A stretch of 64,000 nucleotides of DNA, taken from assembly GCF_007655135.1 (NCBI RefSeq), contig NC_045131.1, positions 19,266,001 to 19,330,000 of the forward strand. Reading direction: 5' to 3'. How positions within the stretch are numbered: the stretch's first letter is position 1; each line of letters begins with the position of its first letter. The notes beneath the pieces are model-generated. The model did no database searches, had not been told where the DNA came from, and saw nothing but the letters and a program-made list of their open reading frames with translations. Source of the DNA: Punica granatum. Its lineage: Eukaryota > Streptophyta > Magnoliopsida > Myrtales > Lythraceae. The translations under genes and the position numbers were made by a program. This document shows, in pieces, positions 25,601 to 37,243 of the stretch.

Positions 25601-27205
25601 TCAACAACTGCCATGGACAGGTCTGCAGCACAATCTTAAAATTTGGATATCCTGATATGATGCATAACATAAAAAAAATATCCACCATAATTTCAAGCTA
25701 AATTTAAGTCATATCAACCACTCTTTTCCTTCTACTAGTAGACACAATAACAAATGTGAACAAAGTCATGCTTGAAACCATAATGCAGAGTTCAGTCTTC
25801 TGTGTACAAAAGCAAAAGGAAACACATCCTCTAACAAAGGTATCATAATCAGATCATTGCCACAAATTCAATACCAAAATAGAATCACCTAAACATGAAC
25901 CGAAAGACCTTTTCAACAGAATAAATATAAATTTATCGCCATAATATAGCATGGGGGATAAAGCAGCTTCAGGGGGAAAAAATTTGAAAAGACACAAATG
26001 TTTACTTAAAAAATATAGCTGTTACAAGACTAAGCATACCACTTCTCCAAAAATCAATTCTTATAAATAGATCTGCAAATTTTATGCTCTTTGTAATAAC
26101 TATCGATAGCACTTCCCCTTCAAGCAACATTACATTTATGCATGCTGATTAATTCAGAAATCTGACAATGCTCCAACGAAACGGGAAAAAGAAATCTCCA
26201 CTCTTAATGTCTTGGAATCCATGAGGAAAAAACAAAGCTTATTTGAGAAAGAAGTTTAACGAGGGGGGAAAGAAGTTTAACAGGGCGGGGGAGAGGGGGG
26301 GGGGGAATCAATCCTTGTCTTCATCCATTTGTACTCTAAGTGGTTCGACTAGTAAGATTTCCTACACAGTTATATAATTGGATCGTCAACTTTTCTTCCA
26401 AAATCCTGATTTGGAAAGCATGCCGTCCGGCTTCAGCTGAAAGAGCACACACTTAAAACAAAAGGCAAATGGTTTCTTCTTGATTAGCCAACTACTAAAG
26501 TAGAAGCACATTCTGCCTGAACGGTGATGTACCACTGAGAGATCAATCAGCAGGAACAAACCACCAATGCAATACTCACCAAGTTTCCTGAGCTGCAATT
26601 TATCTTTATCTCATCACCCTCGACCTCCACAACTTCACCATCTATCCAAGCTACCTCAGGATCCTCCACCCACAAGAGAGACCCAACCGCGAAATTGGCC
26701 TGCTGATAATAACATGATCATCAAATACCAGTATCAACTTAACACATACAGCAGAAGCATATTGATGGGATCTGCGCAAAAAGTCATGAGCACTATCTCG
26801 GACAATCAACGCCAGACTAGAAAGAAGCATCGCCGCAGCAGCCACTAACTCCAATAGTAATTCATAGTTGCATATGTGAATTGAGCTAAATTTAAACATC
26901 AAAAGCAAAAGCTTCAGGCATGTTTCATGCCATCCTGAAGATTTCAATAAATTCTGCAAAACATATCCTGAAGTTGGCTGAGAAAAGTGGTGAAACCCCA
27001 AGAAACAGCAACTAATGGTGGTGGGAAACAGGACCACCTTTTCATAACTTACCAAAATTAAATAAAAGACTGCCATAAGTTACTAGTTATCCGAACAAAG
27101 ACAATCCATGGAAAGGTGGAAATGAGCAGATTAATGCCAACAGTTTCTGAATGCCAGAAAAGTTTACCAGGAATGAATACGAAACAGATTGAGGAGACCC
27201 ACCAT
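10995..27205 (-). CDS. Class XI myosin heavy chain, 39 coding exons, about 1488 aa
   Basis: Encodes an actin-based motor for organelle and vesicle transport in the cytoplasm. Coding exons (high-low): 27205-27203, 26699-26580, 25438-25295, 24897-24752, 24672-24516, 23895-23837, 23760-23601, 23455-23306, 23217-23081, 22962-22816, 22444-22343, 21990-21933, 21837-21736, 20964-20927, 20815-20689, 20535-20365, 20273-20142, 19353-19244, 19131-19071, 18982-18805, 18683-18478, 17967-17848, 17638-17540, 17004-16798, 16080-15941, 15673-15559, 15454-15434, 15307-15242, 15149-14979, 14579-14433, 13896-13723, 13140-13009, 12912-12842, 12759-12660, 12190-12134, 11769-11713, 11515-11435, 11293-11208, 11109-10995. 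They total 4467 bp with consistent phase. Order: SH3-like N-terminus ([20 protein letters not shown]), P-loop GESGAGKT (153-160), switch I NNNSSRFGK (206-214), switch II DIYGFE (431-436), YVRCVKPN (~624), several IQ motifs (~730-876), coiled coil (~877-1063), globular DIL tail (~1092-1488) ending NPAFQFLQE. The class is firm; the subgroup (XI-F/J-like impression) is not. Confidence 0.92.
15434..15454 (-). other. 21-bp micro-exon of the myosin gene
   Basis: This exon codes only PIENGHH, between the coiled coil and the globular tail. It has an AG acceptor (GCAG) and a GTAAGT donor, and both neighbouring exons are in phase 0, so skipping it would keep the frame. Confidence 0.8.
19601..19630 (+). 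repeat. Poly-C tract (30 bp) in myosin intron 17
   Basis: Thirty uninterrupted C on the plus strand, preceded by CCA, lie in the intron between exons 17 and 18. The myosin pre-mRNA therefore carries 30 consecutive G. The exact length may be a sequencing estimate. Confidence 0.9.
23599..23600 (-). other. GC splice donor of myosin intron 7
   Basis: The exon ends TTCAGAG and the intron begins GCAAGT, the usual context of GC-AG introns (AG then GCAAGT). The acceptor after [14 protein letters not shown] exon 8 is TTAG. All other donors I placed are GT. Confidence 0.8.
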
Positions 27206-27679
27206 TGCCCTGACAATTTGAGATCCGAGGAGCCCTAAATTCCAGTCACCGGCAATGCAGACCCAATGCCGAATAGACCATGAGCAGCCAATGCACCTTA
27301 AACCACATGGGAAGATTCAGGCTATCTTTCTGGCTTCAACCGGACGGACGTAACCGAGTAGCGGGTTCACTCAACTGCCTGTAATGATTGATTATGAAGA
27401 GACGATCGAGAGAATGGAAATGGGCAATGCGGAGGGAAAATGGCGTTGCTGTTGATAGGATAGAGAAAAGGGGTCCCGTCCCGGTGGGAAATGGGCAATG
27501 CAAGGCCTCTGAACCCCTTCTTCTCCTCTTCTCCACTCCGGGCCGGGGGTGGCGGAAATCAAACGACGCGAGTAATAGGAATCATCACCACCATTCCCGC
27601 TGGCTCCTCTTCTGGGACAGGTTTTGTCAGTCTTTCCTTCCTTCTTCCTCTTCCTCCTCTTCTTCTTCCGCTTCCCAAC

Positions 27680-27682
<3 letters not shown>
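27206..27682 (-). promoter_or_regulatory. Probable 5' UTR and proximal promoter of the myosin gene
   Basis: This is the sequence immediately upstream of the start codon. The ATG is the last three bases of the first exon (GGGCAATG then GTGGGT). The stretch is fairly GC-rich and holds only low-complexity ORFs. The transcription start and any 5'-UTR intron cannot be fixed from sequence alone. Confidence 0.4.

Positions 27683-27719
<37 letters not shown>
27683..27719 (+). repeat. (CT)n microsatellite, about 18 units
   Basis: An uninterrupted CT run about 480 bp upstream of the myosin start codon, reading GA in the gene's direction. GA/CT tracts are common near plant core promoters; a role here is only inference. 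Confidence 0.9.
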
Positions 27720-27722
<3 letters not shown>

Positions 27723-28098
27723 TGCTTCCTTTTTCTTCGTTCGTACGGGATTTCATGGTTTCAGGAACTCCAGCAACCACGTGAACGGAGAAATTATTGG
27801 GTGAACTAAGTTCACCACGTCATCAATGAAGTAACCGATTACCTTCCGCCACCTGTAATAGTGGCCCCACTAACTATTTCAAATGATTCCCAAATTTTTC
27901 TCTCCCTTCTTCCGAAAACCGCGAATGCGCAAGTCCCCCCCAAGCCTCTCTCCCTCCCCCTTTGTTAACTCTCTTTCGTCTCCCTCTTAGCAGATTTATA
28001 CTTCTTCGTAGCAGTGACGCCTCACCTCTACCAATGTCAGGCTTCCAGTTCCAATGTGTAGGTGGGTTCGACGAATTCGAAGTCAGCTTCATTGCAAC

Positions 28099-28120
28099 AG
28101 AGAGAGAGAGAGAGAGAGAG
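28099..28120 (+). repeat. (AG)n microsatellite, 11 units
   Basis: A clean AG run with flanking purine-rich sequence that continues to about 28500. It lies on the opposite strand sense to the CT run at 27683-27719. Confidence 0.9.
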
Positions 28121-28545
28121 GGCGAGCGAGGATCTAGTGAGGAAGATAGGGGAGAGGAGGAAAGACTGTCGCTTCCCTTCGTGGCCTTCGCGAGAGGGGA
28201 CATCGTCGTAAGGTATTAGAAAGAAAGGGAGTTAGGAAGGCGAGTGCGAAGAGAGCGTGTAGGTAGTGAGGCAAGTGGCAAGGACGAAGGCTGAGAATGG
28301 AGGCAAGGAAGAAGAGAGAGGGAGGATAGGCTAAGAGGAGAGAAGAATGAGGTAGGAGCGGAAGGAGATGAGGGCGGAGGCTGCGGTGGCGCCGGTGGGT
28401 GATGGCGAAGGGTTGGCTGCCTGCTGCAATAAATGGGCGGAGGAGGGAAGAGAGAGAACGGGAGTTTTACAGGAAAGAGGGTGGGGGGAGAGAGGAAGCT
28501 TTAGGGAATGTTTTAAAAAGAAAAAAAAATGGAGTCGGTAATTTA
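28121..28545. other. GA-rich intergenic stretch
   Basis: Purine-rich low-complexity DNA (many GAGAGG and GGAGGA strings). Short ORFs on both strands have biased composition and no recognisable domain. No gene is supported; it may be the 5' flank of an unrecognised transcript. Confidence 0.4.
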
Positions 28546-28849
28546 GAGTGCGTTTGGATTTAGAGTTGAGTTGAGTTGAATTTTGATTTTAATTGACTTG
28601 AATTATTGTATTATTAAATTATAAGAAAAAGTGTGAAAAAATAATAAATAATTGAAAGAAAGTAATGATTGTGTTATTAAATTGTGAAAAAGTAATGAAT
28701 AGTTGAGAGAATTTAATATTAAAAATTGAATTGAATAATTAAAAAAATTTTAAAAATGTAAAAAAAATGTAATAATTGTGATGTTGAATTGAAAATAAAT
28801 GGAATTGAATTGAATTAAGTTAAAAAAATTTAAAAAAACAAACACGCCC
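28546..28849. mobile_element. Probable Tourist-like MITE (304 bp)
   Basis: The AT-rich segment is bounded by TTA on both sides, the target-site duplication expected of PIF/Harbinger MITEs. Its ends are imperfect inverted repeats: GAGTGCGTTTGGAT on the left against GGGCGTGTTTGTTT (reverse complement of the right end), 9 of 14 matching with most differences transitions. It has no coding capacity. Confidence 0.5.
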
Positions 28850-30828
28850 TTAATTTTTGAAAGAACACTGCACATGGGTTGTTATTTCACCAAATAATTT
28901 CTAACGCGGACGCGTCGACGTTTTCCTTGATGCCACAATTGCCCTCCCGATTCTTCGACTTATTTATGGATGGATACCAGGGGAATGTTGAAGGTCGTCT
29001 TGAACCCTCTTTTCCTTAAGCCTTTAGGTGTGGATATTGTATTTCAAAGTTTGGAAATTTATCCAGTCCCGACCTGGACTGACTTCCCACTGGCCCAGAT
29101 GAGCAAATGCTCATTTGGACCCATCCATTACAGGCAGCCAGTATTTTCTCTTTTTTTTCTGATTGTCCATTGATATAACAAAAACGAATATAGAGTAAAA
29201 TGTTCAAGAAAATTATTACAAGGAAAGAAACCATACAGCAGATCTACCGAAATCATTGCAAAGGAAAAAAAAATTACGGGAGCACATCCAATGAGATCAA
29301 ATACAATTGCAGAGAACCCTCCAAATGTACGTCTAATCTCAACCTCTTTAAACTGAACTCTTCGTCGACCTAGTTAATGTCAGAAAGAGGAGCCAAGTGT
29401 AATCCATATAAAGCAGACAGCTAGTAATTAGCACCTTGCATATTTTACTCTCGCACATGATTTGAGTATCGGAAAGGGAAATCGGCACCCAACCCCGGTC
29501 TCCCTTTGTGCAGTTATTCGTGGTTCGTGATCGTGGAGGCATCAACAACATCTAGCACGTAAATTGTTCGTTATCAAGACCTAATTTTCTAGGTCCTAAC
29601 AAGCTCGAGTAGTAACTTCTGACGTGATCTCCAGCATTGGAAAGTCTGTTTCGATTTGGAATTGATGGGCAACGATCACTCCCTTGTGAATCTTGGCTGA
29701 ATTTTGTTAACCATTTCCCAATCCTTCCTTGATCATTGACTTGTCAAAGCTAAATCTTTGGGTCGGAAACAAATGTCTACACTTATTTTTCTTTAATTTT
29801 TTTTGATGAATTTTTTTTCTTTAATTAGTTTATCAGATTTGATCCCCTTGCACACCCCATACGTATCATTGTATAATCTTTTCGGCTCACTTTGATCTGT
29901 TTGTTAACTCTGGTTGATTTTTTGTTACAAAAATAAAAATAAAAAAGATTTTGTAGGCCGCTACACCATAATTCGAAACTAGTTAAGTAATATGTAAAAT
30001 TGGTTGAACCCATATGAATAATCTTTTTCTTAGCTAGGTCTCTGTCCCGTGCAGGGGCTTGTTTCAAATATTATTTAATAGCTTCATTGCTTTCTATAAT
30101 TAAGTTGAAATGTTTCATTAATATATATAATTTTATTATATTAAATTGATGATAAATATCACCAAATGCCATAACTATAAGATTCTCAAATTTTGAAAAT
30201 TTTTACTACAAAGTATTTTTATGCATAGCAATATTTTCTAAGAAATTTAAAATTTCCCAAATCTTGAGTCATCCAAAGTCCTTTATTTCATATTCCGATG
30301 TTGAGTTTTGCTTGAATTTTTTTTTCAATTCCAATGTAATTAATTTTAATTTTAAAACATTTTCAACACTTTTTTAATTCAAATATTTTAAGTTATATTA
30401 TCATAATTTCGTCGAATAACTATAACAATATCTTATATTATTATTTAGGCGAATTCGATTTTGTAACTACCTCCTTATTTTTATTATGTGGTTGAAATAT
30501 CAAATATATCATTTATTCTTAGTATAAACAAAATATGATTTATCATAAAAGAGATTAATTGAACGACAATATTGTCCAATTAATATTATTTTCTCCTTTC
30601 TATTTTCTCTCATGTGTCAATCTCTACTTATTTTGCTCTATCTTTTCTCAACCTCAAAATTCCACATTTTATCATATTATTTTAAATGAAAAAAAATTAA
30701 ATTTAAAAATAGTTTATGCAAATCCTAGCACGACTTCAATGGATTCAGTTTAAATTCCAATTGGACCGATTACGCGGGCACGAGGAAAGAAGTTTTAAGA
30801 TGAACTCAACGGCCTAATTCAAGAAGTT
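28850..30828. other. AT-rich intergenic DNA without recognisable gene
   Basis: No ORF of convincing length or motif was found on either strand. A small perfect inverted repeat, TGAGCA-AA-TGCTCA, lies near 29101-29114. From about 30060 the sequence becomes very AT-rich. The upper end may include the unresolved start of the A3 LTR. Confidence 0.5.
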
Positions 30829-31481
30829 TGGGCTCAAGCAAATTTTTGGAGGCCCATCGGATATGAACCACGTGATCAACAAAGATCCATTAACATGATT
30901 CAAGTTATAGAAGATTTCGGGCAAGGCTAAATTTAGCAAGTGTTTGAGGAAGTTTCTAGAATATTTGATAATCAAGAAAAGATATCATCAGATTTGTTTA
31001 AAATTTAAATCTCATGGAAATATTCTCGGGATATTTAGATTTCATATCTTTGTAGATTATGCGATATCTCTATCGATATTTTAGGTTTTATTTTCCTTAT
31101 CTATAGGAGGAGATATGACTATATTAGGATTAGTTTATGTCTATATATATTCATCTTAGTGAATTTTTTTTTTAAAAAGGAACATTCAGAAAATTGTGAA
31201 AATATTCTCTTTGGTTCTTTAAGAACTAATTCGAACTTATTGAAAATTTTCATGGCGTTCATCATCGACTTATCAAACGGCTTTCCATCACCGTTTATGG
31301 CGTCTTCCTATATACCAAGGTTCTTGTTTCGCAATAAATAACGGGTTGAGGTCAGTTATACCAAGGTTCTTGTTTATATTGTAAACAACGGGTCGAGGGT
31401 TTGTCAATCAAATATGATCGTGGAATGATCTTGGGTTCCTTTAATTGTTGGGTCTCATCATTCTTGGCGGGAATCGCATCA
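30829..31481 (+). mobile_element. A3 5' LTR (start approximate)
   Basis: Its end GGAATCGCATCA is fixed by the primer-binding site three bases on. The start is uncertain; TGGGCTCAAGC at about 30829 is one candidate and a later TG is possible. It shares the tail layout with A1 (AACAACGGGTCGAGG and AATAACGGGT-like blocks before the end), so A1 and A3 are the same family. A TATA-like TATATATATTC lies near 31142. Confidence 0.6.
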
Positions 31482-31483
31482 TT

Positions 31484-31495
31484 TGGTATCAGAGC
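31484..31495 (+). other. A3 primer-binding site (initiator Met tRNA)
   Basis: TGGTATCAGAGC, the exact common plant gypsy/copia site, two bases after the LTR end. Confidence 0.9.
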
Positions 31496-32028
31496 ATTGG
31501 CTCCAAATCAGGTTTTCATTTCAATTTGCTGAGCTTCATTTTGTCAAGTTTGTTCTTTTTGAATTGTTATTAGTCAAAAAAAATTCAACCAAAAAAAAAA
31601 GAAATTCAAAAGAAAGAAAAGAAAGAAGCCATTGTAGTCAATTTGATCCAAATTCTTTGCATCAGACCATTCTAAAGTTGTTATTTCCCTTTCTTTGTGA
31701 TCTACATTGATTCTGTTCCCAGAATTACATATAACATTCTGATATATATTCATCCTTTATAGTAGTTGCATTCTCTCTTGTTTCCTTTCTTCCTTAAATT
31801 TCCTTCGACAATTAATTTTCCTTGATAAGTTCTTGCTGAATTGCTGCTGGAAATTTTGGAGAATTGTTCGTTTAGTTTCAAAAGATTTGAAAGAGAACAT
31901 TAGAGGGTTAAAAGCCACATTTGTTTGAGTGAAAACACGAGTGTAGAGTTATTCACATTCTTGAGTGTAAACACGTAAGGAAGAGAATTGTGAGGTCCTT
32001 TCTTTCTAACTTTATTTTTCAGCAATCA
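31496..32028 (+). other. A3 untranslated leader
   Basis: Non-coding leader between primer-binding site and gag. It contains an A-rich run near 31578-31622, matching the A-rich sense tract of the A1 leader, and a block (CGAGTGTAGAGTTATTCAC) like the one close to gag in A1. Confidence 0.7.
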
Positions 32029-33538
32029 TGTCTCACAACAGTTTTAAGAGTATTCCTGAAGGAGTTACGGAATTGACTGATTCAAAAATACTTATGGAAG
32101 CCATGATGAGTGAGATGAGGCGTGTGATGAAGTTGGAGTTTGAGCAGGTTCATGAACGGATAGATATGATGGAGAATAAACGTGTGGAGTAGCCACGAAA
32201 CGCTCCTAATGCACGTAGGAAGGAAAGAGTTCAACCAAGCGAAGTGAGGGTTGAAGATGAAGGGAATTATGGGCCTGGTTTTGATGAAGAAGATGATCGA
32301 GATTCGGTTGTTAGTAATATGAGACATGGAGGGCGGTTTAGAAAAGTTAGAAATCGGGAAGACAATAACTTGGATAGTATTAAGATGAAAATCCCATCGT
32401 TCCAAGGAAAGAGTGATCTCGAAGCATACCTTGAGTGGGAGAAAAAGGTGGAGCTTGTATTTGATTGTTATACTTATACCGAGTTGACGAAAGTCAAATT
32501 GGCTGCAATTGAATTCTTGGATTATGCAATTGTCTGGTGGATCAATTGGTGATAAATAGGCGAAGAAATAGAGAGGCACCTATAGATACGTGGGAGGAAA
32601 TGAAAAGGGTGATGAGGAAGCGATTTGTTCATAGTTATTACTACCGAGAGCTGTATAATAAATTACAAAATCTTAGGCAAGGTAACCGGAGTGTAGAGGA
32701 AAATTTTAAGGAGATGAAAGTGGCCATGATTAGAGCAAATATAGAGGAGGATCGGAAGGCTACTATGGCAAGATTTTTGACTTGATTGAACCGGGAAATT
32801 CAAAATGCCGTGGATTTACAACATTATGTGGAGTTGGAGGATATGGTGCACATGACCATCAAGATTGAGAACCGGTTCAAGAGAAGAGACAATACACGTG
32901 CAAGCCAAAGTCCAAGCACATCCACTTGGAAACCGAATTAGTGGAAGAAAGATGAGAAGCAATCCACGTCGAAGTCGAAACCGAGCAAAAGCAAGATGCA
33001 ACCAGCCACGTTCCTCAAGGTAAAACCAACATTTCTACCTCCAGGAATCGTGACATTAAGTTTTTTAAATGCCAAGGCAGGGGACACATAGCAAGTCAAT
33101 GTCCGAACAAGCGGGTCATGGTGATACGAGACAATGGTGACATTAGGACCGACACTGAAGATTCCGACAACGATGACCTGCCCCCATTGGAGGACATTCC
33201 CGAGGAGGAAAATATAGCTCCAGATGCATTGACATTGGTGGCAAGGAGAGCATTGAGCTTGCAAACAAAAGGAGTTGAAGAAATGCAGCGGGAGAACATC
33301 TTTCACACTAGGTGCTACATCAAAGACAAGGTATGTAGTGTAATTATTGATGGTGGTAGTTGTACTAATGTCGCAAGCACAACTATGGTGGAAAAATTGG
33401 GACTACCCATGTTGAAACACCCTAGGCCGTACAAGCTGCAATGGTTGAATGATGTGGTGAGATAAGGGTGAATAAGTAGGTGTTAGTTGCATTTCGAATC
33501 GGTAAATACGAAGATGAAGTGTTATGTGATGTAGTACC
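32029..33538 (+). pseudogene. A3 gag and start of protease, degraded
   Basis: Starts ATG at 32029 (MSHNSFKSIPEG). An in-frame TAG follows MENKRVE near 32190, a frameshift occurs after AIVWW near 32540, and TGA follows MARFLT near 32783. The gag core is clear (IPSFQGKSDLEAYLEWEKK, RFVHSYYYRELY, ANIEEDRKATMARF). The zinc knuckle has lost its first cysteine (FFKCQGRGHIASQC near 33060-33100). The protease motif VCSVIIDGGSCTNVAS is intact near 33331-33375, and the frame breaks again near 33465. The coding stops in CDVVP at 33538 where another LTR begins. Confidence 0.85.
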
Positions 33539-34669
33539 TATCAGCACCCCATTTTGGCTCACCATTCCAAACAACGATATCAGCAATGGTCCAAACTATG
33601 ACTTGAGCAAGAATACAGAAAACGGCTCGGCAGAGCAAGAAATCACTATTCGTCCTTAAGTCGGCAAAAATTGAGCAGAAGACATGCACATGTGACAGAA
33701 GGACTCCAGGGGTCACCAAAGGGTAACAGAGTGACTAGAGAGCTCAATAACGTCCAAAACCGGCATTTCCAGTGTATCACATAGACAGTCCTATTTTCTG
33801 ATAGTTCGCTCGACCGTCGGAAGATAGCCAATATTGGACTCCAAAAATTCCCTCCAATGCCAAACAGATGAAAAGTGTCTCCAAACGCATTTCGCAAATC
33901 ATCTGCTCTATACAGAACAACTTTTTGTATATAAACAATTTTTCAGTGGAAGTCAAAAAACGTCGATTTCTCGGAGCAAAGTTAATTCCAAATATCGGAT
34001 GCGGCCTTGCCCCACAATCGTACAGAGCACGAGCAGTGCTTTAGATTGTCTTTTGGAAACCATACAAACACCCTGAATGACTTCCGAGCGATAAAACGGA
34101 TATACCCCTCTTCGGAAGAGCATAACCGGAGACTGGTCTGACGGAATTACGGCAAATGAAGTTCACACTACATTGCCCTGAAAACTCCAGCGGACATTTG
34201 CAATTGGACAAAACAGACAGCAAAACCCTTCACGGTTTCCCAAGTAACCTCCGAGGAGCACAAAAGGCAATTTTCAGTGAAAAATCTATAGCTGGAGGTC
34301 CTCTTTGGGGAAACTTGACGCCTGATGCTTACCTTACACAATGCTAGCATTCTCAAGGCTCAATGTGGAATCGTCGGAATGAATCACACAACTCATGCAG
34401 ACCCCTCGAGCAGTGCTTTAAGGGTCTCAGATGCACTTTTCATATCCTTAGAGGCCCAATCTCGGCAAACAGAGATCACAATGATCTCCGGATCGCCCAA
34501 GAAACTCAGAAAACAATATAAGAAATCTAGTTTCGGCCTCCTAGGACATCTCCGGCTTCATATTTGCATTTACCGGCTTAAGGGTCAAGTGCCCACGTAA
34601 TTTGACAATTTATGTCAAAATGACCAACGTGGGATGCAGATACAAGATATGCTGTCAGAAATGGGTAAC
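33539..34669 (+). mobile_element. G: head of a diverged Tat-like LTR, inserted in A3
   Basis: It begins TATCAGCACCCCATTTTGG, one base from the TGTCAGCACCCCATTTTGG start of the three 5-kb LTRs at 49553, 52057 and 54510. Further shared blocks include the region around CCAATATTGGACTCCAAAAA near 33830 against CCAATATGGGACTCTAAAAA near 52310. It is much more diverged than those copies from each other. It is cut at 34670 by element B, so only the first 1.13 kb are seen. The candidate 5-bp target duplication on the left is GTACC. Confidence 0.65.
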
Positions 34670-37088
34670 TGTGAGACCGGTCTTTACCAAATACACATAT
34701 ATAGGCAGACACATATACATATCCATATGCACATGCATGGTTACATAACATACATGTATATAATATACCACAATTTGTGGCTGGATCTTTATCTATATGA
34801 AAAAAAAACGAAAAAGTGAAAATCAAAGAGAGATAAGTGTAGAATGGGCCAAGTGGCCTCATCTTCAGCAGCCTTTCTTCTTCCCACCGCCTTTGACCAC
34901 CATTTTTTTCTCCTTTTCTTCCTTATTTAAGTCATACCCTCCCTTGCTCTATCCCTAGCTGAGAGAAAACGAAAATGAACCAAAAGAGAGAGAGAGAGAG
35001 AGAGAGATATAAGTGAGTTGAGTTGAGAAATTCCGGGAGAAGAAGGAGAGGAAGAAGGCTAAGTCCGAAAATATTGATTGTAGGTTGATTGTTTATGATT
35101 GAAACATTCATATTCATTGGGTTCGGCATAGGTTAGGGCCCTCCTTGCATCCATTTCAGCTTGTCTAGGTTTGAGAAATTTAGTTGTTGTAATTTAGTTA
35201 GTTTTCCTAACTGATATAAGTTGAGTTGGATATATTTGGAGTTAATCTCATGTTATTTTAGAATGAGTTGGTCACTCATATGAGCTGAATAATTCGGTTG
35301 TAACGCAGGGGGGCAAATTTCTTAGTTGAGTTAGGAGGTTTCTAATACATATACCTATGCCCTTTTGAAAATATATATATATATATATATATATAGATGT
35401 AGGCAAGTGTGTGTACATATGTATATATATGCATATATTTCGCTCTTTGAACTAACTATGGGTTAGAGAAGGGAAATTAGCTGACTCTAGGCTTGAGGAA
35501 ATTTAGCCTTTGTTGTTTATGATTCCTCTATCGTTAGCCATACTTAAGACTGGCGTGAGCTTGAATCCGGTTAGTCATTGATGTGTTGAGCGTTTATGCG
35601 GGTAGGCATATGAGAGCTATTGATTGGTGTTGGGTGATTGTTAATTTCCCTTGGTGTGATGATTGAGCTCGACGTGCTAGGAGTTACGTATAGAAATCAT
35701 AGGGAGATAGGATACTGTTTTGACTATGAAGTGAAGAATTAAACTTGTTTTCTAACCGTCCATTGCATTAGTTGGGCTAATAAATAGTCGGGGCCACTTG
35801 AAGTGTTATTTCTATATTTTGTTATGCTTGCCCCAAGTGCCTTCAATGTGTTATCTAAAATGAATAGCCTATATGTATATATGAGGCAAGTAGATGTGAT
35901 TTGAGCAATGCATGTCTATACCAATTGCATTGCGCCCCATTAAAAGAGTTTGGTAGGAATCGAAAGAGATAGGGAAGGAGCATTGTTAATTATAAACGTC
36001 TTACATTATAGCTATATCGATGAAGTAACACGGTGATTTAATTGATACATATTTTCACTCTTGTTTAGTATATTATCTAATCTTTGTGCTTGAACTGAAT
36101 AGGGGCCTGATCGTCCGCCGAACCCGGCGGAATATAAATAGGGACTTGATCGGCCGCTGGACCGGGCGGAATATAAACAAGGGCATGATCGGCCGCTGGA
36201 CCGGCGGAATATAAATGAAGGTCAACTCTTACCGCCAGAGGTTAATAGGCGGCCCCCGCTTATGAGATCTGATATGTGAATGAGCAGATAATTTCTTCGA
36301 GATATGCGGGGTCGAGGTACTATCAGAACTTGTCGCAAGGCAATGCGACCCCATGGCTATATTATTGTTGTTTGGATTTGGTTACCATATGAGTTGTGTG
36401 AAAGTATGATCTTGGTATTGGATTCTATATCTGGTGGAATATGTACATAAATAGATATATTATTGATTGTAGTGAATTGTGATGTTAACATATTAGTTCA
36501 TTTTACGTTGGAATATAGTACTCACTGAGATGCGGCTCACCCCCTGCTTACATTTTTCCAGATGAGCTAGAAGCTAGACTAGCCGCACAGGAGGACTTTT
36601 GGATAACAGGGATCAGCGCGAAGGATTTTTGGCAAGTAGGCCCACTCATAGTATAGGTAGTAAGTTTTCATAAATGTCACAGTTCTGTTACGACCTGAAA
36701 CTTTTGTTTAGTTGGTTTTGTGGTATGGTTGCAGCAGAACACTCTATTAAGGGTATATATGTACATTAGAATCTATTAGATTGATTATATGTTTAGGTAG
36801 AGCATGCCGAGTTGGTTTAAAGGTTTGATGTGTTATAAAAGCATACTATATACATATGAAAACTTTCGTTTAGTTTGTGTTACGAGATGGTTGCAACCGA
36901 GTACTCTCTTGAGAGTTTTATGCATATATTAGAATTAGTTAGGTGGTTATATGTTTATATAGAGCTTCTTGGGTTGGTTTAATGTGTTGGGAGTTATGGA
37001 AACAGATTATACATATATGAGTTGCGTATATGACAATGGATATTAAGGAATAGAGGGGAAACTCTGCTATAAGTTTCGAGTCGTGACA
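34670..37088 (+). mobile_element. Element B 5' LTR (2419 bp)
   Basis: Runs from TGTGAGACCGG to GAGTCGTGACA, followed by a primer-binding site. It is nearly identical to 42019-44549 apart from a deletion of about 280 bp plus a one-unit loss in the minisatellite region around 36103. The candidate target duplication is GTAAC (34665-34669). Confidence 0.92.
36103..36212 (+). repeat. 39-bp minisatellite in B 5' LTR (3 units)
   Basis: Three units of the GATCGGCCGCTGG / CGGAATATAAA repeat. The 3' LTR has six, so the array contracted in this LTR after insertion. Confidence 0.85.
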
Positions 37089-37092
37089 TTTT

Positions 37093-37105
37093 TGGTATCG
37101 GAGCC
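37093..37105 (+). other. Element B primer-binding site
   Basis: TGGTATCGGAGCC lies four bases after the LTR end. It is an initiator tRNA-Met type site with one change (A to G) from the common form. Confidence 0.85.
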
Positions 37106-37243
37106 TAAGTTATAGGATTCTGTAGACTTAGTGTGCCTGATCCCCATTCTTTTTTATTAGTTGCGGCCCCAAGACGGGATATATCTCATAATTGTATTTG
37201 TTTAAATGCTTGATTAACTTGTGTATTTCTTAGGAAATTAGCA

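Noticed and set aside
26282..26306. G-rich run as a possible quadruplex regulator of myosin
   Set aside because: It is C-rich in the pre-mRNA, shorter and interrupted; less convincing than the 30-base tract in intron 17.
27388..27809. ORFs on both strands around the CT microsatellite
   Set aside because: Low-complexity serine/leucine or arginine/glutamate peptides caused by the CT repeat; no domain.
29348..29551. 67-codon minus-strand ORF in the intergenic region
   Set aside because: Isolated, short, no motif, no splice context or neighbouring exons.
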